Program-made: the position numbers and the translations under genes
Shown here: piece after piece, positions 51,572-61,286 of the stretch
Numbering within the stretch: position 1 is the stretch's first letter
Layout of the letters: every line of letters begins with the position of its first letter
The notes under the pieces: model-generated
Database searches by the model: none
Seen by the model: the letters and a program-made list of their open reading frames with translations, nothing else
What the model was told of the DNA's origin: nothing
Assembly (NCBI GenBank): GCA_002118135.1
Contig: BDIU01000155.1
Coordinates: 62,001-126,000, forward strand
DNA: 64,000 bases
Origin: Trebouxia sp. TZW2008
Lineage: Eukaryota; Chlorophyta; Trebouxiophyceae; Trebouxiales; Trebouxiaceae
Direction of reading: 5' to 3'

Positions 51572-52288
51572 ATGAAGTAACAAGCACACAAGGCCAGCTG
51601 CCGCCGATGCTAGTGATTGATTATCAGAGGAGAAGAGTAAAAGGCACTTGCCCCATGCAGACGCCAGGCAACCATGACAAAGTTCACTAGCTGCATGCAT
51701 ACAGCCAAAGTGTGCTCCACTTTCACAAGGAGGGCTGCCAAAGACACTGCATTCTTCCAGGAGCTCTGCATCCAGCAGCAGATGCCATTTCAGCTTGGGC
51801 TCAATCTTCTGGACCTATGCATGCAAGGCATACTAAGATACATCGATGCAGGTTTGTGTGTAGCGTTGCGCTCGCTTGACACGAAAATTGCAACGACTCA
51901 TTTGAGCGCGCAATTTGCTGACTCAACCAGCTGGACAATATCTGAAATGGACTTAAGAAGTACGCATCAGTAACGACTTTTGTCCTCAGCGCAACGGCGT
52001 CAGCAGCTAAAGCTTTACCTTAATGTATGGCTCGGGATGCAGAAATCCCGGTCAGTTCCGCTTTACTATTAGTCACGAGAGCCCCATGTCAGCCTCGTGT
52101 GCTCTCACTGATCCGTTTGTCTTTTGCACTCTGAGCTCTTTTCCCGTGCGGCAGTTCCGCTCGCTACGAACACCAGCTGAGCCAATTGGCTTGCGCGAGC
52201 GGCTGCATTGCCAACGCTAAGCGTATCTTCAGCGCAAGCTGCGGGCGATTCTGCTGACACACGTATAATGCTGTAATCCGAGTGTCGT

Positions 52289-53362
52289 ATGGTCACAAGG
52301 CCGAATTCGAGACATTCAGGCCGGCAGAGTTGGCTGTCCGGTCAATTCAGGCAGGTCACGCCCGCGCAGCGTAACATTTTGGCGGTGACATTGACTGTCA
52401 TAGCCTTACTGCTGCTGGTTTCGGGTCGTTGGCACCCGAAAGGCCGAAGCTTACCGGCGAGTTCCGGTGTCAGTCACATACAACATCCATCAGGTACTGA
52501 TCATGCCTCTCTTGAGCTACTCGGCTGGTGGCGACATGCCTGAAAAGCCACCTGGATGTAGGTGCTGGACACAAGGTACAGTTCCTGGACAGTCACCAAA
52601 ACCTCAAGCGGAGTAACTTGCTGGAAAGTCCTTCTGACCCTGGCAGAAAGTTTTTCAAAGGACGAGCTGTCCCAAACCCAGTTGACGTGACGACAGGTAC
52701 TGCAGTCTGTGACTTGCTTTGCATGTGCTCGTGCACGGTTGCCTCTAGCTCCGATGGACTGCTTGCGCACAAGCAGTAGATTGACACGGTGAATTGCAAG
52801 TATAGACGGCAGCACGCTCAACTTGACTGGAGATGGTTTCCTGTCAAACGTGGCAGAAGCACAAAAGGGCGTGCTTGAAACGAACATTACAAATGCACCT
52901 TCAGGAGACAGCAAGCCCCTAGGCTATTACTTTGCAAAAGATATTCCTGGGCATGTCAAAGAAAAGGGCCTTGGAATTAGGCTCAACAGCTCAGCGCACA
53001 TTCCCAGGGGCGGCAAAGCTGCAATGGGCGCGTATTTCAATGCAAATAAAGAGCAACAGAAACCTGATGGCGAGCACATAGCAGAAGCAAGCAATGCACA
53101 GGAAGTTGACACCTCTTTGGAAAGTCGACATCGTGCAGCATTGGATGCATCATACAAGCAGCAGGGAGGGACCAAAATGGCATCGGATGATGGATCTTAT
53201 CATGGGATTGGTTCAGGTAACATAGTTGCAAATGAGGGCGCTGATTCATCTATTAAAGATGATCATGAAGTGCAAAAATCAAGGAGTTCTTTGGTGCTTG
53301 CCATCAACTCAGCGGAAGGCAAGAATACAGTATCAAACTCGGGCACAGATGACAACATGTAA
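52289..53362 (+). CDS. Predicted type II membrane protein, unrecognised
   Basis: Three exons, 52289-52493, 52562-52696, 52806-53362; 298 residues, all in phase. Seen: a short basic N-terminus (MVTRPNSRHSGRQSW), one membrane helix at about residues 30-46 (ILAVTLTVIALLLLVSG), then a hydrophilic Ser/Gly/Asp/Lys-rich region with N-glycosylation sequons NLT, NIT and NSS. The arrangement (short basic tail, single anchor, long lumenal part) is that of Golgi type II proteins, but I see no glycosyltransferase motif such as DxD in a suitable context, and the C-terminal half looks disordered. The last-exon acceptor (TATAG/AC at 52806) is set by frame. The small introns (68 and 109 bases) are unlike the long ones elsewhere. 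Confidence 0.65.
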
Positions 53363-54309
53363 AGCTGGAATCCCGTTGACATGCAAAGGAATGCTTCATA
53401 TTTTTACTGTAGATTGTGACCCAATAAGCAGTTTGCAGACCCTCCATATGTCAGCTGCATGCTAGATAGAAGAAAGTTCTTAGCGTCTCAATTCTGAGGT
53501 GCATTTTGACCAGTGCGCATGTGCGCTAATGATGCAAATTTGGCATTGCATGTTTATCATGAATGTATGCTCTGTTGCTGATGATCAGCGCTAATACCAC
53601 ATGCATTGATGACTTGCTGAAGAGATGAGCTCTGCCATGAACTATTACTTTTGTCTCTTGTTCACTGCAATTGGTTTGATGCGCCAGTTTATTTGGCTTA
53701 TATGACTCACCTGATGCAGGAACTATGACCAAAGCAGGCATTTTGTTCTTTTCTGAACGCATGAAGTTGTGTTATAGATCAGTTGCCCAATGCAATGTCC
53801 CAGCATTGATCAACCCAGAGTAGCCTTCTTTGCCTGTTGACAAGCGTTGTTGAAGGACTTCCCCGGCAGAACTCACCTAGTCAAAGTTTCGTTCATTTTT
53901 GTACAGCCATTGCAATGGATGAGGTATCTGCAGCCTGTTCATGTACAGAGAGATTTGTCAGATCTCAGTGAGTCACATGCCGTCGTCTGTCGAATATTGT
54001 GATATGTAAGCAACATTCATGATCATCAATGTCCAGGCTGATGCAACCGCATTTCACCACATCTTGGCATAGTTGTGTGCAAATGCACACCATGCATTAA
54101 AAGGCAGCAACTGTGGCAATCTGTACAGGACTTGCCCCCTGGAAGTTTGAGCATGTGGTCCAAAGCTGGCTCGCGCAAGTAAACACAACTTCTATTGTTG
54201 CACATCCTTAGCCTGAATAAGCGTCTGCTGACTGCAATGACATTAGGTGGAAAGCACTAGACAAGAGCTTCCGCAGCCAACCCGGTTGCCAGCACTTTGC
54301 ATATTGTGC
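53363..54309. other. Convergent intergenic region, membrane protein / hydrolase
   Basis: Tail-to-tail 3' region. No coding exon or repeat array recognised. Confidence 0.45.
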
Positions 54310-55923
54310 TCACTTTGCTCGCTTCCGCTTACGCTTTGCAGTCTGTGATGGCTTATCTGTTGAAGCTTTCTGCTGGCAGTCTGCTCTTTGCTGACTGGCA
54401 TCAGGAAGTTCTTGCTTTTGCAAGTGCTCCTGTTTCAGCTTCTGAACAAACTGACGAACAGCTTCTGAAACTGCATGCAGGGCCTGCTCAGTCTTGTTCT
54501 TGCTCTCTTTGCCAGCATGCACCTTGAGACCATGATCACCTCCAGCTACTTCATGCACCTGCTCATAGAGCGGTCCTTCAAGAGGAAATCCGATATCATG
54601 TACAGCATGCATCCAATGAGATAGAGCATAGGTCTAGCTGGGGTGCTGCAGCTGCTTACAACAGCTCAGCCAACGTGTGACATGTAAAAATCTTGTGCTG
54701 CGTGATACAAGTTCACGCAACTCTGCCATATGCCAGAAGTGCAGATCGCTGTCAGGTTGATTGCACAAGTTGACAACGCGAGAGATTAAGTGGGTAGAAG
54801 GCGCTTTGCTGTGTGATGACGCTGGAAAGACCTGTGCTCTATACGCCTTAGGCCTGGTTGCAAGTCATAAGGAGGAGGACAATTTGCATGCACTGCTGTG
54901 CACTCCAGCGCAAGCTCATCACCTGAAGGTCTGCTGAGGCCATTCTTGCTTTGACAGCTCTGAACACATTATCTTCACAGAAGTTGTCTTGGCTTCCCCG
55001 CACAAAGAGCACTGGCAAGGTGAGATCCACAAGAGGCACATCCCTCAAGTTTGCCTGCAAGGGTACACCCAACCTGAAAAGCCAGCAAGCAGACACCGTG
55101 TGTCCTGGATGTACTGACACTTGATATACTGACATTGTAACCACAATGAAAGTGGGAATCAACCGCTGAGTAGTGACGACTTGATGTGACAGATTTCTTG
55201 GTAACAAATGCAGTTGTCCTGTCAAGAAAACACTGTAGAATAGTCGCAGCACCAAAGGCCCTGAAAGTAGGCTCAAAGTTGGACAACGCAACGCACTTTG
55301 AAGTGCATAAGGCTCACCTGACTGCCAGGAGGGTGCAGAGGGTAAGAGAAAAATACGCAGCCCAGAGCTTGGCTTGGGTTAGCTGCTGCCATGGCACTGG
55401 CTACACGAGCTCCCTAGAAAGAAGGCATCTTCACCTCTGGAAAGTTGTTCAGCACAATCAACCCAATGCTGTACCATTGAATGACCAGCAAAGATCCACG
55501 CTGTCATTGAGGACAGTGCTGGCAAATCTGCAGCTGCATCAAGAATGGCCTGCACAAACACTCAGCTTTGTGGAAATCAACAGTAAGAGTAATCTGGAAT
55601 ATTGAATGGGAACTAATTTATGCAAAGACATGGGGCATGGCTACTAGTGTTATACAACAACGTCAGTGCTGAGCGACCATCACCTGACAGGCCCTGACTC
55701 GGTACGGAAGATTTGTGGGTTTGCAAGTAAAGCGCAGGCAAGGCAATCCTGCGCTGGCAAAGTTTTCTGCATAGTAGGTCAAGTTGCCTGAATTCAAATC
55801 TCCACCAGCCCCGTGTGCCAAAATCACGCCTACTGGGCTGGAGTTGCTCTCTGGCTGCGTCAGGACACACAGCAGCGACTTGCCCTTTTCGAAAGGGATG
55901 TCCAAAGCTGAGTGGACGCTCAT
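54310..55923 (-). CDS. Alpha/beta hydrolase, TEX30/KANL3-like
   Basis: Predicted small serine hydrolase; its substrate is unknown in any organism I can recall. Five exons (minus): 55923-55684, 55549-55475, 55413-55318, 55054-54923, 54558-54310; 263 residues, all in phase. Seen: VILAHGAGGDLNS (oxyanion-hole loop), CLRFTCKPTNLPYRVRA typical of this subfamily, nucleophile elbow G-H-S-M-G formed across the exon 2/3 junction, FFSYPLHPPG, acid in LFVRGSQDNFC, catalytic His in VAGGDHGLKV. The last 55 residues are a Lys/Gln-rich extension ending KRKRKRAK, which could be a nuclear localisation signal. Start chosen as the ATG directly before the first beta strand. No exon copies in its introns. Confidence 0.88.
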
Positions 55924-56313
55924 CCTGCAATGCTTGACACGATCTTATCGGCCTACAACGACAGCCAACATGCCCTTGCTGATGTCTGCCTGCAGTCAAG
56001 CTTCGCTGTACACCTGATGCTTTGCATGCGTGACCTTGCCACTGCCAACGACACAGCTCAGCATAGCATAGCATGCTTGTTCGTGTGTCGAAGAATAATA
56101 ATGGATCCATCAATCACAGGTCAGCTATTTATAGGCATCTCGACCAGCGTTCACGTTTGATTTCTGACGGGATTCTGTTTGCTCCCGTGCGTCTGGCTAA
56201 AGCGGGGCTTGCTTGAGCGGAGCGGATGCGAAGCTCTGTGCGCACCTTTTCCCGGGGTGATCTCTAGCATGTAGCCCTGTCCACAAGCAACATCGCTCAA
56301 GCTGAGCTCCGTT
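55924..56313. other. Divergent promoter region, hydrolase / HNH gene
   Basis: Only 390 bases separate the two starts. A TATAAATA on the minus strand lies at about 56135-56128, about 200 bases upstream of the hydrolase ATG; no TATA-like sequence is obvious for the HNH gene. Confidence 0.45.
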
Positions 56314-58789
56314 ATGGCGCTGGCACAAGCGTTTTCCGCTCACCGCATGCATCTGGCAGCTCGCACATGCAAATACACACGAGCTCCGCTGCAAGTCAGG
56401 TCTGTGGCTACGACAACCCTTCGTGATCACTTTGAGTCCTTTTTGTGCTTAGGGCTTACCAGGGACACTGGTGCAGGTGCTCACCTAGAGCCGAACGCTC
56501 CAAGCACTCTCTGCACGGCGTCAAGCACACAACAACCGTTTCTACAAGCACGTCATACGTCAAGACAGTTGATGTTCAGGTACGATGCTGGCCTATGATG
56601 CTAGCCAAGAGTTTATAGTCTGTTGAGGGTCTTGTTTTGTCTTCCACGAGCGGTCCTTAATTTTGGTCACCCATGCCCATTTTGCTGCAGATCACCAGAG
56701 AATCCCCACTGAGCAGCTTCAATAGATACCGAGCTTTAGTGCTGGACACCTCTTATAGGCCTATTGACATTGTCAACTGGCAAAGAGCTATCTGTTTAGA
56801 TTTGTTTGACAAGGTGAGGACCAACAGGAGGAGCATCAATGTGAAATGCTCACCAGCATGTAGCAATGATATGGTTTCCAAACTGTGTTCCAGTCTTTGG
56901 GTGGTGTCATACAGGTCGACGTCTTGGAGTATTACGACGCCTTTGTGCACTCAGCACGCGCTGAGTTCATGATTCCAGCTGTGATGCGTGTGCGCATGTA
57001 TGTGCAGCGCGACAACAAAGGACACATTTCTTTGACAAGAAGAAATCTCATGCTGCGGGACAACTGCATGTGTCAGTGAGTGTCTTTTTCACACCCATCT
57101 CGCGAGCACATCAAACACCTTTTTGGCAGATGATGTCTGCTGCTGAGATGTGCCTTGCAATGCCGTCAGTCAACAGAAGCGTCAGCCTAAACCAAATTTG
57201 CGTGAGTTGCAGGTATTGTGGCAGCCTTCATGACTTGACTGTAGATCATGTAACACCAGTGTCTAAGGGCGGCTTGTGGGAATGGTCCAACCTTGTAACT
57301 GCCTGCAACACTTGTAATGCAAAGAAAGGCAGCAGGACCTTGAAGCAACTAGGCTGGACGCTCAGGAAACTGCCAGCGGTAATTGCTTGACTTGCATCAA
57401 CAAGCCATTTGCTGTTGCACTAAGAGCAGAATGAACTGTTTTCAAGCTCCTCAACTGTACTTGCCTTGCAGTCCTACCAACTGCTGGCAGCTTGATGCCA
57501 ACCTCTTGTGAAGTCATGAACCTGAAATCATCAGTTTGTATGGCATGCAGTGTGTATATGGGTCATGTCCCTCTCCACATTTGCCATTCTGTGCACTGCT
57601 GCAGCGTCTAGAGCAGTATCATGTCATTGCCATCATTGTGTGTGTGCGTATATGTGCGTGCTTATGGGTGTGTGCTCTGACTAGTCGCACCATGCTGCTA
57701 TTGGCTTTGTCCTTTTGCTGCATGCTCAATCTCTGCCCTTCTGCAGGCCCCAACCTCATGGCAGCTTGGCATTTTGGTTGGAATGGACCGGCACATGCGC
57801 AACTCACCCAAGGTGCTTTGCCTGCCATTCATGTCAGTTGCAGCGGCCAATATGCTTGAACTGTCTTGCACAATTCTGTTGCTAAAGCTTGCCACATGCT
57901 GGCAGCTGCTCTTGCACAAATCTGTTGCTAAAACTTGCCACAAGCAAGCATGCTGGTAGCCGTTCTCGCATAAGTCTCCCATCAAATCTTGTCACAAGCA
58001 AATATCCTGTTGACTAGTCTTACACACTGTCTGCAAGTCAATCTTTTCTCGCAGCAGCTTCTGTGCTTGAACTGTCTTGTACAAGTTTGAAGTTCAATCC
58101 TGTCATCAGCAAGCATGTTGGCAGCTGTTCTTGCACAAGTCCACAGTTCCACCTTGTCACAAGCAAACATCCTGTCAGCTGGTCATGCACAAGGTTGCAA
58201 GTCAATCTTTTCTGGCAGCAGCTAGTGTGCGTCAACTGTCTTGCATGAGTTTGTGATTCAAGCTCGCCACAAACAAGCAAGCATGGTGTCAGCTGGTCTT
58301 GCACAAACCTGTAGTTTAGCATTGTCATAAGCAAGCATGTTGGCAGCTGCTCTTGCTCAAACCTTCAGTTCAATCTTGTCAGCAGCAAGCATGCTGGCAG
58401 CTGTCCTTGCTCAAGTCTGCAATTCAACCTTGTCACAAGCAAACCTGCCATCAGATAGTCTTGCACAAGTTTGTACAGCAATCTTTTCTTGCAGCAGCTT
58501 GTGTGCTTGAGCTGTCTTGCACAAGTGTAGCTCAATCTTGTCATCAGCAAGCATGCCGGCAGCTGTTCTTGCACAAGTCTACTGTTCAACTTTGTCAAAA
58601 GCAAGGATGCTGTCAACAAATCTTGCACAGGTCTGTAAGTCAAGCTTTCCTGATGGCAAGCATACTATCAGCTGGATTGTCTGAGTGCAGGAATGGGCTG
58701 AGTATCTATTTCCCGGTCAACAAGATGCTTCTGCTGCTGCTGCGGCTGCTGCTGCCGCTGCAACTCTCAGCCCTCTTGATTCCATTTGA
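56314..58789 (+). CDS. HNH-endonuclease-domain protein, predicted plastid
   Basis: Member of the HNH family found in plants, algae and cyanobacteria; the nucleic-acid target is unknown. Six exons: 56314-56579, 56699-56813, 56915-57075, 57213-57378, 57747-57812, 58691-58789; 290 residues, all in phase. Seen: a long Ala/Arg/Ser/Thr-rich N-terminus (transit peptide); RALVLDTSYRPIDIVNWQRA and IPAVMRVRMYVQR, the conserved region before the nuclease; HNH core CQYCG, TVDHVTPVSKGG, WSNLVTACNTCNAKKG with Cys pairs for zinc, DH and N/K in place. The last exon, EWAEYLFPGQQDAS then ten alanines and TLSPLDSI, was found 880 bases on because the family continues ...PKEW; the intron before it is almost entirely minisatellite. 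Confidence 0.9.
57850..58680. repeat. ~54 bp minisatellite with higher order, in last HNH intron
   Basis: CTTGCACAAGTCTGCAGTTC, AATCTTGTCACAAGCAAGCA and TGCTGGCAGCTGTT variants alternate through the whole intron. A distinctive variant unit, AATCTTTTCT[C/G/T]GCAGCAGCT, recurs at about 58042, 58204 and 58478: 162 and 274 bases, or about three and five units, suggesting a multi-unit repeat. Confidence 0.88.
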
Positions 58790-60069
58790 TTCAGTCTGTG
58801 ACATACCCTGAATAGCATATGCACCCCATTGATATCAGGACTGTACCATTGTTTTGACCATTTGTACAATACATACTTCTATGTTGTGTCAGGTATCAAT
58901 TGCCATGCTTTACGCACTTTACAGTATTCTCAATTGCAATGCCTTTGTTCGTGTGTTTTTTTGTTTTATGCCAGTCTGCTTGGTTTGTATCTGTTCAATT
59001 TGAAAATGCTACAGCATCAGCTAATTTTGCAACAGTCTTTGCTTTGGAAAGTCTGTATGAGTACAGTTCACGCCAGTTGATCTAGATCTGCATTCTCGCC
59101 ATCAGCCCTGCTACTTGCGCTGATGCAATGACCACACGGTCTCGTTTAATCTCATTTCTTCCGACTTTGCAGGGCAGCTCAAATGTCCTAAGACAGCAAG
59201 CTTGCTGCGCAGTTTGAGAGCTGGTGACAAGCTGTGTTCATCTCGACAGGGTCTCTAAATTCCGCGCGAGCATTGCATAACAGCCTATTCCACTCATCAC
59301 CGAATCTGACAGTGTGGCTACAATGTGGATGAGGTGCTCATTCTGTGCGCTGACAAAACGCATATTGTTCAAGTACAGCATGACCTGGCATCAACAACAT
59401 ACGAATGACAAGGATGTGAGCGGTATGTGTGGGCCTCCCCAAACCTCAGAGGTATGCCAGAACACTGGCATCAAGTCTGTTGCAGTGGCTAGCTTGAAGA
59501 GATTGTGGGCAGCATAAGAAGCATTGCAGCAGGGCAAAGAACAGTCTACGTCATTAGGTGTCATAGCGGAAGCCTTTGTCTGAAGAGGCAGCCCAGGAGC
59601 ATTGTGGCAGATAGAGGTATGGCAAACAAGCCCGATGCGGAGCAAAGGTGCAGCTAGTCTGTCAAAATATACATGAGATGAGTGCAAGGTCTAGGGTGCA
59701 AACAGAGCGGAGAAGTAAGTGTTGGCAGCAGCACGATTGAAAGCAATCATGATTTGCTCAATGGCTGGACTTGTTTCCCGCCTATATGGCCAGTGGCACC
59801 TTTCCACTCGCTGGTCCCAAGACTGTAGCCCCAATCTGACTGTGTTTCAATCTTCACGACGTCACTGACGGGCCGACACATGCAGATGAGAGCCAGCCCC
59901 TGCATCGACAATTCTGCTTTGTCATGTCATGCATTTGGTGCTGATCAATTGCACCACAGTATCTGGGCAGCAGAAATATGCAGCGGACAATCAATGTTGC
60001 TGTGACTTGTTGTCAATTGAATGCTGTCAGACCAAGGCCATGAGACAGACATACAGTCTTGAGAAGCAA
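58790..60069. other. Convergent intergenic region, HNH / ferredoxin
   Basis: AT-rich just after the HNH stop, then mixed. No exon, family similarity or repeat array recognised over about 1.3 kb. Confidence 0.45.
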
Positions 60070-60846
60070 TCAGTGCTGCTGCTGTATCTGAATCGTCTTG
60101 CTGGCAAGGTGAGCGCATGACACAGCATGGCCAGCCTTGAAGCACAATAATAACATTATGCCAGTCAGGATACATGCTGACCTGTTCTACTTCTTCATCT
60201 TCCAGTGTGAAAGATATATCTGCAACCTGGAGATCAGCAGGCAACATGTATGATTGGTGACAGTGCTTGACAGATTGCTCTGCTGTGGAATTGTACTGAG
60301 CTCTGCAGCTTACATCACTCATGTCTACTTCTCCTTCTATTACTCGGCCCACGCAGGTCCTGCGGAGGACAAGACAAGAGATACAGAACACAGAAAGCAT
60401 CACATATCATGTGGCATCAATGACAGTAATTGCAATGGAGACAGCATCATAAATTGCTAATTACCCGCAAATGCCTGCTCGACAAGTGAAAGGCAGCTCT
60501 AGACCAGCCTCTACCCCAGCATCAAGTATGTATGTATCCTGTGAGCAGCGCACCAGAGCCTTCATAGCTGAGCACAGATTCAAGGCAAGCTTGACCGGCA
60601 CGAAGTACCGAAAAGGTCACTCGCCTTCGGACACTCTACTGCAATTTCCTGTCCCTCGACTCCCGCAAACACGACAGTGGCTTGACCTTGCAAGACCGAG
60701 GATGGCTGCTTGCGTGTGTTCACAGCATCTTTGCACATCACATCCTTTGCAGCGCGGACAGGCGCAGCGGACCTTGCTCGACGCTGACATGGTGCGACAC
60801 GTCCACTGGTCGAGCAGACTCCCGTCAAGCATCCGGCGTAACTCAT
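60070..60846 (-). CDS. Plant-type 2Fe-2S ferredoxin-like protein, predicted plastid
   Basis: Small one-electron carrier of the chloroplast stroma. Five exons (minus): 60846-60625, 60538-60465, 60359-60314, 60226-60182, 60135-60070; 150 residues, all in phase. Seen: transit-peptide-like N-terminus ([20 protein letters not shown], Arg/Ala-rich), [36 protein letters not shown], cluster loop C-R-A-G-I-C-G-T-C (Cys-x4-Cys-x2-Cys), [19 protein letters not shown], and a fourth Cys in [17 protein letters not shown]. The third-to-fourth Cys gap is 34 residues against about 29 in photosynthetic ferredoxins, so it is probably one of the minor isoforms. Intron 1 needs a GC donor (AAG/GCGAGT). It may be non-photosynthetic in role. 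Confidence 0.87.
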
Positions 60847-61286
60847 GTCGCCAGAAGCAGTGCGGGTGCAAAGGCTGAGTGCTTCGATTGACCTGGCAAT
60901 CGATAGTCGTGAAAGGAGCTCCGCGCAGGAGTCTGTGCGTCTGCAGATCGAGAGCTACACGAGATCGGCCTGTGGATTCGGAGCGGTCCGCATGACTAAT
61001 ATTGGCTTCCTTATCTGAATAACAAGTGCCACTTGCGCCAGGCTTAGGCAGCCAGACTGCGTCCTTTTTAACGACGAGTTTTTGGGAGTGTTTCATTTTT
61101 TGCTTGACTGGCTTTGAATGTTTGCGACACACAATCACTGCCACTGTATGGCGCATGCAATTAGTCTTGTTGGCTAGCTAAAGCATATGAAATTTCTTGG
61201 AATGTCACACACATCAAAGTCCGGCAGCTATGCAAACCGTCACCATGCTTGCTGCCAAAGTAAGCGTTTATGCAGCCTCAGCCTTG
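60847..61286. other. Ferredoxin promoter region with repeat B
   Basis: Between two minus-strand genes. Contains dispersed repeat B copy 2 (61075-61192), 230 bases upstream of the ferredoxin start. Confidence 0.5.
61075..61192 (+). repeat. Dispersed repeat B, copy 2
   Basis: Aligns with 17540-17660 over about 120 bases; the best-conserved part is cttgttggctagctaaagca. Both copies lie 5' of a minus-strand gene, about 200-300 bases from its start codon. Confidence 0.75.

Larger units (their letters stand above)
49927..52288. other. 2.3 kb region without an assignable gene
   Basis: Several open stretches have protein-like composition but no family and no convincing splicing. On the minus strand: one ending ALHERIKAFSMPEALEEVA at a stop near 51090. 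On the plus strand: MLALSNLLGTTANAAYCCRH from 50218, MFAAAMHPPSVMFDRD running into a strong GTGAGT at 50339, and MTKFTSCMHTAKVC from 51674. The region also holds repeat C (51450-51540) and a perfect hairpin. A gene with several small exons may be hidden here. Confidence 0.4.

Noticed and set aside
59945..60100. Alternative last ferredoxin exon from 60100 with a Cys in DCMSVSWPWSD.
   Set aside because: It puts the fourth Cys 44 residues after the third. The exon at 60135-60070 gives a family-like end ([17 protein letters not shown]) and better spacing.
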